From Mytilus trossulus (lineage: Eukaryota; Mollusca; Bivalvia; Mytilida; Mytilidae): 64,000 nucleotides of DNA. The stretch lies in the NCBI RefSeq assembly GCF_036588685.1, contig NC_086382.1, forward strand, positions 72,079,999 through 72,143,998, in the 5' to 3' direction. How positions within the stretch are numbered: position 1 is the stretch's first letter; each line of letters opens with the position of its first letter. Below, piece by piece: positions 24,526 through 36,382 of this stretch. The position numbers and the translations under genes are program-made. The notes beneath the pieces were generated by a model. It saw only the letters and a list, made by a program, of their open reading frames with translations, was not told the origin of the DNA and ran no database searches.

Positions 24526-25734
24526 GTACAAAATATCCAGATACCAGAAAATGAGGAATGATGTGAGACTTACATTATCATTTGTGATATTAGCGAATCA
24601 TTTCCTTCCATAAAAGGATGTTTTGTTACGTGGTTATGCGCATGTCGTTAACAATTATTTGACATTGTTTAAACACATGGAATATTAATAATATATATAT
24701 ATATGTGCTGCTTCGGTGGAGAAAATGGATGCTTGTGTTTGTTGACTGGTTAACTGTTTTGATCAGCAGCATTAAGTTGGCAAGTTAACTGCTGAAGAAC
24801 TGTTTTTGTCCATGTTATATATAATGTACACACTTATAATTTCAGAACTACAGAAGTATGTTTGATGTCATTATTCGGGTTACTTAAAAGATATTGTGTC
24901 GAATATCCATTTAAGTTTTATCTGCTAATTGCAATATTTTGTGTACACTTTTTGAACTATATCCCAAAATGTATTAGTTTCTGAAACGAAATTAAGTACC
25001 AACAACGTACTAGTACTATTGTTCCATTTTTTAAAGTTTCATTGATGTCGATGATTAACATAATGCTTTCTTTTCACATGTCAATATTATGTTACATTAT
25101 CGAATTCGTTCACTATTTACAAACCTGAAGCGCACCTTATTTATTAAGTGATCAAGGTCTTTATCATAGTAACAACGCTTTTATCGCATCAGAAACAATT
25201 TTTTCTCTTTTGATGGATAAATATCATAATTAAAATGATGTATACATGTATTTATCATGGTGGAACAAATTGTTGATTCTTTAGTAACATATAAACCAAA
25301 ACAAATATTATGTCAATTGCGTATACAAAACTTTTACAACATAAGACACCATAACTAGTGTACATGTATTACAGAACCAAATAGGATTTCGTACTTAAAG
25401 ATTTTACAGGAAGTAGTTCTATTTATATATATTCTGCTTATTTTTAACTGAATGCAATACAACACAGATAAATATTTCTCATCATAAACTATTGAACTAC
25501 TAAATGCTTACCTTGGCATAAATATTTTGTTTTCGTGTTTAACGATTTGCATTGTTATCTCCGTCCAATACTGTCACGTGGCACCTTACAATATTAATTT
25601 TATTTACGGAACAAATTGCTTTTATTTTTATACTTGTAAATGTGCTATTACAATAAATGAAGTCTATTATTCTCTTATTGTATGTAAGATACGTTACAAT
25701 TAATCGTTTCGTACAATAAAAAGAATAACAAGAA

Positions 25735-25935
25735 TACCAAACTACAAGATAAATTAAGTGCAAAGTCCTTAAAAGCTGACTGAATCAGTTACTATTCTTC
25801 ATCAGATCAAGACAAAGACAATTGTCATATTCCTGACTTGGTACATACATTTTCGGAACATTTACTGGTTCATATAACCTGATTTTATGGCTAGCTACAC
25901 CTCCCACTTATTTGATAGCTGTGTAAAGAATAACC
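25735..25935 (-). repeat. Interspersed repeat, family T
   Basis: CATATTCCTGACTTGGTACA and TTTTATGGCTAGCTACACCT are family T markers in reverse. The copy also contains a stretch near CTGAATCAGTTAC unlike other copies. Confidence 0.65.
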
Positions 25936-26039
25936 CCCGTGTCCCCTTTCTTCAATCTTTGCAATTATTTCTCAGTATAATCTTGATAGACAGAGGTAAG
26001 TATATTTAAGTATATTGCAATATCATATCCTATGAATAT

Positions 26040-26275
26040 ATCTTAAAATTGAGAATGGAAATAGGGAATGTGTCAAAGCGACAACAACCCGACAATTGAG
26101 CAGACAACAGCCGAAAGCCTTCAGTGGGTCTTCAATGTAGCGTGAAACTCTCGCATCCGGTGTCGTCCTTCAGCTGGCCCCTAAACAAAAATGAATACTA
26201 GTTCAGTGATAATGGTCGTCACACTAAACTCCCAGTTATACACAAGACACTAGCAGGTATTGGAAGACGGAAGTA
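26040..26275 (-). repeat. Interspersed repeat, family G
   Basis: GGGAATGTGTCAAAGCGACA, GGTCTTCAATGTAGCGTGAA and GTCCTTCAGCTGGCCCCTAA are the family G end in reverse orientation. Confidence 0.75.
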
Positions 26276-26727
26276 ATTTTCTTTATACTGATTAAGAATG
26301 ATGATACAACGTTGAAAGCAGAAACATATTTTTTGTACTATTCCTACTTCCTAATACATTTTTTAAGAGATACATGTATACCTATGGTTAGGGTAAAATT
26401 TGAACAAATGTATTCCCTCTTATTAAAAAGCTTTAAGAAGAAAATGTATGGAATAAAAGAGACTAACAGATAAAAGAGAATGATGTTATAACATAAAAAC
26501 ACCACAATAAGTAACTTTGAGATAGAGTAACCATAGCTAGATACGACAGATCAGCTGAATATGTATAACAAATTATGAACAATTAACATTAACGGCCAAA
26601 TCACATTTCTCTTTATTCATGTTCCAATCGCATAACTAAGATATAATAATTAAGAATACCACAATCAAGTTAAAAACAACTGATGGAATTGAATGAACTC
26701 CCAAAATGGGAAAAATATAAATATATT

Positions 26728-26985
26728 TTACACCAAGCATGTATTACCCGCTATGCGAATCTTATGCGACAATGAAAGGCTTATTGCTCGACCAGGTCCT
26801 GATGGTGACGTAAGAACTTCTACAATGTCGATTTCCGGTTTTCCTGCATAACCCAATTGTTTTTGTTGTGTCTGGAGCTCTACCTTGTTAATGAAGAAAC
26901 AAACCGAATAGCACAGTTCGTCTATAAATGGTTCAAAGAAATCCTGAACACAATGGATAGGGCTCATTCTCCTTTTTACAATCAA
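26728..26985 (-). CDS. Candidate coding segment, unknown product
   Basis: An 85-codon frame whose composition is more protein-like and GC-richer than its surroundings. It contains FFEPFIDELCYSVCFFINK and KQLGYAGKPEIDIVEVLTSP. A possible acceptor (TTGTGTTCAG, about 26940) lies inside, and AACAAG|GTAGAG could be a donor, so it may hold one or two exons or be part of a transposon frame. I recognise no family. No neighbouring exon was found to pair with it. Confidence 0.3.
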   Translation of the reverse strand: MIVKRRMSPIHCVQDFFEPFIDELCYSVCFFINKVELQTQQKQLGYAGKPEIDIVEVLTSPSGPGRAISLSLSHKIRIAGNTCLV

Positions 26986-28087
26986 TCATTGCGAGAAATT
27001 AAAGCCCAGCTCTGATTGGTGACTTTTAAATATTTCTGTTACGAATACGTCTTCCCTGAAAATCTGTGAATCATATGTTAATGAGTGAATGGTATAACTC
27101 AACTTGCATATGTCGTTTTACACAAATATGAATAGAGCACAACAACAATGGTGTCTGTCTTTGTTCGCAATATTGATGATTTTAGTAAAGTTCATTAACT
27201 GATGAATGCACAATAGCATTATTTTCTTTTAACATATTGTGTATCAAATTCCAAAGTATAATCATTTGTTTACATCAATAATTATTCATAGATTGTCACG
27301 TAGAATCTAAAGGTTCTCAATTTTAACAGACAAACTGGATAATTCATTGTAAGTATTGATGAACAGATTTATTACAATAATTTCATAACATACCGAATCC
27401 CTTCTATTAAGGTTATTAAAAGGAACTGTGTTCAATTTAAGGTCATAATACGTTATTCAACAGAAGTCTTCAATTAAATATCAATACGAGATTCATCAGT
27501 AGACAACAGGTCTACCCCACAGCGTTCAAAAGTAATGTACAATTAGTGATCACCATATGGCCATGCACAATATGTATATCATAGACTATATGAAAATCTA
27601 GAATGGGCCTAGGTACAAAACATGTAGTACACTTCAACAAAGAAACCAAATGCCTTACATTTACATTAAAGATGAGCGAAAACAAATACGGCATGCAGCA
27701 ATCAATGCAAAACTATTGGGAGTACACGGTTTTTTTTCCAAACCTCCCTTAGCCTGAGAAATTTGTGTGAGGAGATAACATAACCCTGAGAATAAATAAC
27801 TGTTTTATAACTTTTGGGTAACCCTATATTACTAGTATGCACGTTCATTGACATTCGACACGAGGAACTACTAGAAGCTAGGAAATTTAAACACCATTGA
27901 AAACTTCCAAGAATACATCACCAACTAAAACAGCTTTAAATTACATGGAATCTAATAAGGAGAATTGTAATCTATAAAGACGCTGACATGGATGTAAAAC
28001 TAAACATCTACTTCTATTGAATTCTTAACCGTGTGCACCACTTTTCTTAAGTTACATGTTTTTCGAATAGATAGAAGAAAATAGTAC
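26986..28087. other. AT-rich stretch, nothing recognised
   Basis: No repeat family, exon or RNA motif could be supported. Confidence 0.35.
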
Positions 28088-28250
28088 AGTCATTTCTTAT
28101 AATTTAATTCTAAATTCCATTTTAAACCGTAGAAAACCATGAAAAAACGTTGATGACGTCACGGTCACATGACTAAATTATGTTTATGGGCTTATAACAA
28201 AATAACGTCAGCCAATCAGAAGACGCGTTACATCCAATATTAAATTATTG
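28088..28250 (+). repeat. Repeat, first of a pair
   Basis: TTCTAAATTCCATTTTAAAC, ATGAAAAAACGTTGATGACG and GCGTTACATCCAATATTAAA recur at 29873-30025. Includes a CRE-like TGACGTCA at 28154-28161, mutated in the second copy (TGACATCA). Confidence 0.8.
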
Positions 28251-28695
28251 TTGTATGTTATTAAACTAAGGATGAAAAATGTGTCGAACAGTAGAAGCTG
28301 GAAAATGAGACATACTAGATTTGTACTAAAATTCAATTCCTGTGTGAATGAAAATAATAATTTTGTGAAAATATTATGTGGGATTTCTACTTCAGAAAAA
28401 GAACAAAAGAGTATTAGAGTATTGATAAAATGTAAGTAAAGTTATCAACCACCAAGCACGATTGAAACTTACAACCGAACACACAGCAATCAAAACGACA
28501 TTAGAATAAACATATAGAAAGGGTAGACATTGAACGATAAAAAGTAGTCTAAGTAGAATGTATTAGATCCCATCAAAGAACAAAACCGAACAGGTTATCA
28601 GCTGAACCATAAAGGCATGGTGAATGTCTGACAGCATTCGAATTGAGGAAGAAAAACATTTAAGTAGCCGTTAATTAAGACCGAGTTATTTTATG

Positions 28696-28845
28696 TTCGA
28701 CCTTATAAATATACCCTCACTATACTGCACATTCGTCATGCAACTCCAAAGCAAGGACCGAAGCTCATCAACGCAGGAAATCGGGAATGGTCGGAGAGCC
28801 GATAACCGAACTTCTCAGGTTAATCCGTCGTGGTATTCATGGTAG
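28696..28845 (+). promoter_or_regulatory. Possible promoter and first exon
   Basis: TTATAAATATA at 28704-28714 could be a TATA box. About 25 bp on starts a GC-richer stretch with an ATG at 28738 and a 35-codon frame (MQLQSKDRSSSTQEIGNGRR onward). It ends by running into CATG|GTAGGT, a fair donor. The composition change and spacing are suggestive only; no partner exon was found. Confidence 0.25.
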
Positions 28846-29013
28846 GTACAGTTCCTATGAATTAACGATAGTTCAGTTAAGTTTAAATCTTTTATAGCCT
28901 CTGTTTACAAGTCATTAAAAAACTGACCTTATCGTGTGTTTTGTTTAACACATAAGATTTATGATTAAGGAATGACTGTAATATGTTTCTGTCTATGAAG
29001 AAATAACAAAAAC

Positions 29014-29776
29014 TAGAGGCTCTTTAGAGCCTGTGTCGCTCACTTTGGTCTTCATGCTTATCAAACAAAGAAAACAGATCGTCAGATGGATTCATGACAA
29101 AATTGTGTTTTGGTGATGGTGATGTGTTTAGAGATCTTGCTTTACTGATCAGTCTTGCTACTTACAATTTTGTCTATCTATAATGAACTTGGCACTTTAG
29201 TTCCAGAGGAAAATATTTTGTAAAAACTAATGAAAATTGTTAAAAATTGACTATAAAGGGCATTAACTCCTTAAGCGGTTAACTGGCCATTCTAATCTTG
29301 TTGAATTATTTGTAGATCTTACTTTGCTGAACATTATTGCTGTTTACAGTTTATCTCTATCTATTACTTTTCAAGGTAATAACAAAAAAACAGCACAACA
29401 TTTTCTTACCAATTCAGGGGCAGCAACCCAACAACTGGTTGTCCGATTCATTTTGAAATTTCAGGGCAGATAGATTTAAACTTTTCACAATAAACAATTT
29501 TACCCCAGATTTGCTCTAAATGCTTTGGTTGCAAAGTTATAAGCCAAAATCTACATTTACCCCCATTGTTCTATTTTTAGCCATGGCGGCCATCTTGGTT
29601 GGTTGGCCAAGTCACGCCAAACATTATTAAAACTATAGATACCCCAATGATGATTGTCGCCAAGTTTGGTTTAGTTTGGCCCAGTAGTTTCAGAGGAGAA
29701 GATTCTTGTAAAAGTTAACGACGACGGACGCAAAGTGATGAGAAAAGCTCACTTGGCCCTTCGGACCTGGTGAGCA
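29014..29776. mobile_element. Bivalve-type repeat bounded by hairpins, about 760 bp
   Basis: Starts with a perfect hairpin (AGGCTC TTTA GAGCCT), then GTCGCTCACTTTGGTC. It ends with GCTCACTTGGCCCTTCGGAC followed by CTGGTGAGC, a stem closed by a TTCG loop. In between are AGTTCCAGAGGAAAATATTT and, near the end, TAGTTTCAGAGGAGAAGATT, an internal echo. I recognise this as a widespread bivalve repeat but cannot assign a class. No protein. Confidence 0.65.
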
Positions 29777-29784
29777 TAAAATGT

Positions 29785-29835
29785 GGGGCACACTGAATAA
29801 CGCACGTAGCGCGTTATTACACAGTGTTCACCACA
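29785..29835. repeat. Strong stem-loop
   Basis: AATAACGC (29796) and GCGTTATT (29811) pair perfectly around ACGTAGC. CACTG and CAGTG extend the stem beyond a small bulge. It sits immediately after the hairpin-bounded repeat and before the second copy of the 28088 repeat. Confidence 0.7.
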
Positions 29836-29872
29836 CTTGTTGTGTTATTTCTAATAGACTAACAACATATTA

Positions 29873-30025
29873 CAGTTATTTCTTATAATTCAATTCTAAA
29901 TTCCATTGTAAACCGGCGTAAGTCATGAAAAAACGTTGATGACATCATGGTCACATGACAAAATTGTGATATGATAAATAACCAATCAAAAGATGCGTTA
30001 CATCCAATATAAAATTATCACAAAC
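29873..30025 (+). repeat. Repeat, second of a pair with 28088-28250
   Basis: Matches the first copy over its length with scattered changes (TTCTAAATTCCATTGTAAAC, GATGCGTTACATCCAATATA). The pair is about 1.8 kb apart, with the hairpin-bounded element between. Confidence 0.8.
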
Positions 30026-30512
30026 TATATTTGGAATTATATTGTGCCATGTCTATTTACAAGTAGGTATATGTATTCATAAATCATATATTTTGTTTTC
30101 ACACATACATTTATACTTATTTTTATATTTTTTTCATTGGAAAATTCAATTTGGTCGGATTTAAGTTAAGACTCATAGTACGTTTTACCTTTTCACTAGC
30201 ACAGTTTAAATTTGTGTCCTAAATTGAAAAGGTTGTGGTGTAGTTGGAAAAACTATACATTACCTATAACCCGGAATAATATTCATATAACAAGATTTTG
30301 TCCATGTATCTATATCGTGATGTTTTGCAGTCTTGTTTGCAAAAGCGTGACTGTTGAGAGAAACTTTATTACAAATGTAAATAAACATGCTTAATGGTCT
30401 GAATATAACTACTGAAGACATAAAAAAGGGATAAAAGAAGGCATTGTAATTAAAGGAAACCACACGAGAGAAATCAAATACATTTTATGATATGTTCATC
30501 AATCAAACAGAG

Positions 30513-30777
30513 AATTTTACCTGACCCTATTCACTCGAGTATTTATTAATTTACATATAGTCCAAGTAAATTCGTAATATGGGACATGTTTTTATTTTCA
30601 TTTTTGTATTATATCACCATTCATGCATACAATTTGCAGATTTGAATTTTACCTGACCCTATTCATTCGAGTATTCATCAATTTACATATAGTCCAAGTA
30701 AATTCGTAATATGGGACCTGTTCTTATTTCCATTTTTGTATTATATCGCCATTTATGCACACAATTTATAGATTTGA
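30513..30777 (+). repeat. 132-bp tandem duplication
   Basis: ATTTTACCTGACCCTATTCA begins both units (30514 and 30646). Both run through TAGTCCAAGTAAATTCGTAA to a GCATACAATTTGCAGA / GCACACAATTTATAGA end. A few substitutions separate them. Confidence 0.9.
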
Positions 30778-31519
30778 CCCCATCTTAAAACAATAACACT
30801 ATCCAAAAAGAATAGTTTAACTAAGTACTGTTTCAATATTCAGTAAAACATATGTATGGTGACGAAGATACTGTTGGCAAAACCAAAGGTGCATCAAAAA
30901 CCAGTAAAAAACACAAGCACCAAGGGCTTAATGGGTCTTTTACAAACTATTTGATGTCAATCGTTGATTGTTTCTTCAGATTCACACATCCTGAAATGGT
31001 CACACACAGCATAACTTAATTACTGTTACCCTCGTTTAGACTAACTACAAAAAAAATAAGTCATATTAACAAGAGGAGATGTCAGATATGCGTCAAAGAT
31101 AAACTAGTATTTACTTTACCGCTTCCATAAGTATAATATATATATATGTACTCCTCTTTCCTTGCTGTTTTACAAATTAAGCTTAGAGATTGTGCATGTA
31201 GTAAGTATTTTCCAATGATTTCCCAGTAGTTGAAATTGTTTAATATAAATTCCGTTTGACAACAATCTGAATTTATTTGCTATAGAATAGTTAAAAAAAA
31301 AAGAGAGATGGTCACATATTTCCCAATATTAGTCCAAAACTAAAAAATGAATTCCTTGGAATGATATTTTTTCAGAATTGTTTTTATTTGTCTTTTAATA
31401 TATTTCAATAATACGTTATATTTTTTTCGTTTAAATTCCGTGAACTGTTCGTGTAAGACAAACAGAGAGGAAAGATACCAAAAGACCATCCAAACTCGAA
31501 AGTCGGATTAAATTGCAAA

Positions 31520-32150
31520 AGTCATTGATAAATAAAGGCAACAGTAGTATACCGCTGTTCAAAACTCATAAATCCAAGGACAAAAAACAAAATCGGGGTA
31601 ACAAACCAAAACCGAGCGAAACGCATTAAATATAAGAGGAGAACAACGACACAACACCGAAACGCAACACACACAGAAACAGACCAATCATCAGACAAAA
31701 CACCACGAGAATAACAAATGTAACATGAAAACCAAATACATGAATTTGGGATAGACAAGTACCGTGCCACGTCTTATCTCAATATCTCAAAAATAAGAGA
31801 AAACACAAACGACTCAACGTTAAAATGCAACACAAAGAGAAACGAACAATATTATAACAATGACCATCTTCCTGACTTGGTACAGGATACTTTTAAAGGG
31901 GAATAAAAGTGGTGGGTTGAACCTGGTTTTAAGGCATGCCAAACCTCGCACTTTAATGGCAAAGTTAAATATATAACATTGAAATGACAACATAATATTA
32001 CAGGACTACAATACAAATAAATAGGAGAACATATTAGACACAGAAAAACATGATTAATAGATAACAAAAAGCATCAGGTTTAAAATTCAATACGCCAAAA
32101 ACGCGCCTTGCCCACACAAGACTCACCAGTGACGCCCAGATATAAAAGAT
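31520..32150 (-). mobile_element. Hammerhead-headed non-coding element (H-E type)
   Basis: On the minus strand a degraded hammerhead (GCGTCA, CTGGTGA, GTCTTGTGTGGGC; about 32150-32090) leads into a family T-like middle (CCTGTACCAAGTCAGGAAGA at about 31890). It ends at the family E end (GAACAGCGGTATACTACTGT, about 31560). The same order is seen at 41636-42110 and 44950-45870 (+), so the parts belong to one element. No protein is encoded. Confidence 0.6.
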
Positions 32151-32329
32151 CGAAAGTGAAAAAAGTGCAAAGTTGTACAGCACTGAAGATCAAAAGTTGA
32201 AAAGGTTTCGCAAAATACGGCATTGTTTTTATGCCCGGGATAAGAACATTCTTATTATATAGAACAATTCATGCTATTGCAAACAGTAAATTTTATCAAA
32301 TGAATATGAAAGAGATATACACAAAGAAA

Positions 32330-32960
32330 CTAAAGTATTAACTAATTACAGAAAACTAAACCAATACGAAAATGATTAACAGATAAATGACAGTGCACAA
32401 AACACAACATAGAAATCTAAAGATTGAACACCACAAACGTCACGAAACACAAGGGCTGATATTCTGAACTTTGGAATGGTAAGCAGATCTTGCTTCGCAT
32501 GTCATACTTGTCGTGTTGCTTATGTAAGAAAAAACCCGTTTATATATCTTATTCGGTAGGATATATTCTAGGAAAAGGGGGCGTGTAGTAACGACACTTG
32601 GAACATATCCGTCGTGATCTGTGAAACAGATGTTCCATAACGGACAACCACGTCGAGATAACGTCCATAACAATTTTAGATGGAACGATTTCAACTTTAC
32701 TACTTGGAATTCTTGGATAATAGCTTTCTTGTGAACAGCAACCTTCTATAAAAAAATATCACGGCAGGAGATACAAGCCCTTGAATATCGCATCAACTAG
32801 GTGATATAGTCTGTTTGCAGAACCTGCTAGAATGGTGCTACATGGAAAAGAAAATTAAGTTGCCATTAATGATACTTGTTAACACAAAAAACATGGTGGT
32901 TCTTTTGTTGTTTTGTAGAGTTAAGCCTCCCATATTATTGTAAGCAGAACAGTGACCTTC
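32330..32960 (-). mobile_element. Truncated retroelement family R
   Basis: Aligns by eye to 48343-48944 (GGTAAGCAGATCTTGCTTCG, CGATTTCAACTTTACTACTT, AATATCGCATCAACTAGGTG) but is more diverged. The minus strand holds broken remains of the RT thumb region and the 3' trailer. Confidence 0.7.
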
Positions 32961-33844
32961 AGCTATTAACATAGTTGTTAAATGGTTTTAAGAACAGATG
33001 TTAAATAATGAAACACGCTTCATCTCTTTTTTGTATTGTTATCGAAATAGACTACAAAACTCATCAAACTCATAAAAAGTGTTATAAAATTAAAAACTAT
33101 GTTAAAACATTTGAGAGTAAACATAAACCTGTTCAGCAATTGATTCTTTTCATTGTATGTCATGTTTATCCTGAGTAAACTTTTTTCTCACCTTCTGTCT
33201 ATTTACACAGTACTGTTTTCCATGGTATAAATAAATAATGTAAAAAAGGAAATCTTAATTAATAGTAGATAAGGTCAATGTCAATGTCAAGGAATTCTGT
33301 CGAATAATTGGATATGTTATAATAAGGGGGTTACATTTAACATAAAAAGTTAACTTACACTGTACAATTGGTTGAAATGAGACTTATCAGCTTATAAAAT
33401 TCTTTGATACAAACATACCTGCTAACTATTGAAAACTACTTATGGACCTTTGGCTCGCTTTATTTAAACATTTTTGAAGGAAACAATTGTTCGCGGCGTT
33501 TTTGCGTCAGCGGATTTTTACTTAATTGACATTTTGAAATCTGTTGGATAGTTTTCTCATTAGCAATCATGTCACATCTCCTCATTTTTATTTGTTGTTT
33601 GATGGTTAAGATTTGTTTTCTATATATCAACAATACTATATGCAATTAATTGCTAACATCAAATGTTTTAGTCGATTATCTTAACTGTTATGGATGTGTT
33701 TATCTAATTTTATTATATATTAAGTAGTAAATACAGATAAATTATACGTGTATTACATTTTTTGGCAAGCGTGCTGTATCAGCCAACCGTGATGATATCG
33801 ATATCAGCAAAGTTGCAAAAGCTTTATCACACCTTTAATCTCTA

Positions 33845-33970
33845 TGACGTCACGTCATCGATTGCAGTCACTGTTGCATAGGCTTTATCAAATCCCTTAT
33901 CTGTATGACGTCATGTCAAACGTATATTCTGTATGGCGTCATTTTAAACCTAATTATCTGTATGACGTCA
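33845..33970. promoter_or_regulatory. Cluster of CRE-like sites
   Basis: Full palindromes TGACGTCA at 33845, 33906 and 33963, and a one-base variant TGGCGTCA at 33934. The last three are spaced 28-29 bp and share TCTGTATG before the site. This may be a decayed tandem repeat that happens to contain CREB/ATF sites, or a real regulatory cluster. No promoter was recognised beside it. Confidence 0.45.
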
Positions 33971-34028
33971 TGCCTCATAAAAAAAACCTCTAGAGGTATA
34001 TGTAAATAATAAAGTGTATAGGATATTG

Positions 34029-34139
34029 GTTTTTCAATATCACACACCGTATCAACCCTCAACCAATATAATCCCTCGAGCAGAGCTATTGGGATTATAT
34101 TGGTGTTTCGGGTGGAAACGGATGCCATATTGAAAAAAG
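34029..34139. mobile_element. Small palindromic element, about 110 bp
   Basis: TTTTTCAATAT pairs with ATATTGAAAAA, and ACCAATATAATCCC (34062) with GGGATTATATTGGT (34091). A 15-base centre (TCGAGCAGAGCTATT) and imperfect middles lie between. Probably a hairpin MITE. Confidence 0.7.
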
Positions 34140-34269
34140 CCATGTACGCTAAGTGTTAAAATGTTGCAACCCATCGCTGTCAAGCTACTGACTAAATCAG
34201 TGTTAAGTAAATCAAGAAAAAGGTGTTCAAGTCCCTGATATCTCTACCATTTACGATTGATGTTCGTGA

Positions 34270-35010
34270 TTGATAAATTGCCTTTCTTGGTTCTCATTGA
34301 AAGTACGTTATATCTCACTGATAGTCATTGCTCAGTTAGTTATATCCCAATGATAAGTCAGTATAATCTCAGTGATAGTCTTCCCTTAGATAAAGTTAGT
34401 TATATATCAGAGATAGATAGTCATTAGTTGTAGACAAAGACATATCAAAGATAGACGAGCCATAGATGTTTTCGGTGATATCTGAGAGATAATCGTTTTC
34501 ACCAAGTATAGTGAACGATAAACCATTCTCAGTTGTATTCAGTGATAGATTTGCAATATACGGCCCATAAATGCAATCAGTGATATCTCACCGATAATAG
34601 TTTCTCAGATATAATATTCAGTGATATTTTAGCGAAAGCCTTTTTCAGATATAGTCTATAGTGAAATATACTAGCAATAGATTATCATTAAGTGTAGTTA
34701 GGGATATTTTAGCAATAATTGTTCTTGAGACTCAATCATTGATATTTTTGCGATTGACAACCTTTTGATGACAGTGATAACTTAAAATTACAACTATCAG
34801 ATCAAAGCAGTGCTATATCAAAGATAAGGGATCATCAATTGACATCAGTGATGTCTTAGCATTATACGAACATCACATGGCATCAGTGATGTTTTAGCAT
34901 TATACGAACATCACATGGCATCAGTGATGTCTTAGCATTATACGAACATCATATGGCATCAGTGATGTCTTCAAAATAATCGACCATTTGATATTGACAT
35001 TGATATCTCA
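34270..35010 (+). repeat. Degenerate minisatellite with a sharp 38-bp core
   Basis: CAGTGATAT(C) and GATAGTC words recur every 30-50 bp through 34300-34800. From 34843 a sharp 38-bp repeat (CATCAGTGATGTCTTAGCAT onward) starts at 34843, 34881, 34919 and 34957. The older, blurred part and the young core appear to be one locus at different ages. Confidence 0.75.
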
Positions 35011-36120
35011 GATAGTGACAATCCTGAAATATAGTCCGCAATGATTGATTTCATTTTATTTTTGATGTTTTAACGCCACTTTTAAGCACCCCTTTTTTTG
35101 TTATCTCGTGGCTGACATCTTGTATTGTTGATGGAAGCCGTAGTGCCCTGAGTAAACAACCTAATTTTGATAGGAAATGTTAAATGGCTAGTAATTACTA
35201 CGACCACTTCGGTCACCGAGGCCCCTACATACAATGATTGACGATCCACATATGCAGTCAGTAAATGGTAACCTTACTTTTAAGTGATTCTGATTTGTAA
35301 CGAGAATTAGACACTTGGTAAGTAGGTAACATGACAGCAAGCACTAACTACGAGGCGGTTGATCTCATTAGAACTTTACTCTTAAACGTAAGTGCTATCG
35401 ATCTATTTGCATAACGTTACAATTAAAACAAAGTAGAGTTTTATCATAAAACAAAATTCGAATATCAGGTATTATTCTGTATGAAACATTCGACTTAAAC
35501 ATGAAGTGAAGTATAGACAGTTGGCTAGCAAGAGTTTAAAGCAAAAACTGGTTATGATTCATCATACATGGGGAAATAATGGAATGACAATTAGCTGTGT
35601 GTCATGAATTATCAGTTATCAAAGTGTTTGATAAACCTGAAGGATTATTTCATGTCGGAGAATAATGTGTTGAATTAAGTAATTTGGTTCCGGTATGTAA
35701 CCAAAACAATTACGTTGATTTATTCATCAAAACGCAGTGTTTTTGCATGATTGTTAAATTCGTTTCTGTATATTTACAAACTGCATAAATTTGTTCGCAG
35801 GATATTACGTGAATTGAATTTAGTATATTAGTTACAACTTGATACTACATTAGAAATAGACAAACAACAAGTTTTGAGTTTCATTCGTTTGAAACAATAT
35901 ATATTACCTAAATCAGTGTGTGCTACATATTATTTAGAGACAACTACGAATTGGTAGAGGCTCATTTTTCAAATTTTACTCATTTAGCCACATTAATGTT
36001 AAATATTGAATCCTCGATTGGGTTCACTGGACATCGGCCAATGGCTATGTAACTGTGTGAACATAAGTCGGATGTAAGTTCACCTCTGCAATCAAGCTCA
36101 GACTTCAATATAAAGAACAT
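35011..36120. other. AT-rich stretch, nothing recognised
   Basis: No exon or known repeat could be supported here. Confidence 0.35.
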
Positions 36121-36360
36121 AAGGCGTTTCAATCAGTTTAATTGTGGTCTAAAGCTGGCATGTCAGTAACTGCGAGTAGTCATATGCAATGTATAATCAT
36201 CATTGTCATTTTGCTGTGTTTCTGCTGTTACCTCATCCAACATCGGACTCGGACTTCTTTTACACCGAGTTTTACTATGATTTTATTGCTGTACTGTCTT
36301 TTTTCCACATTGGCTAGGGGTAAAAAATCATAAGCCCTTCATGGCTTCAATAAACATTAC
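36121..36360 (+). repeat. Family G, front part only
   Basis: AAAGCTGGCATGTCAGTAAC and CATCGGACTCGGACTTCTTT match 19120-19240. The copy stops near GGCTAGGGGTAAAAAATCA, before the usual GCCTGTCCC segment, where the R copy begins. Confidence 0.65.
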
Positions 36361-36382
36361 ATTGAACACCAAATCGGGGGAC

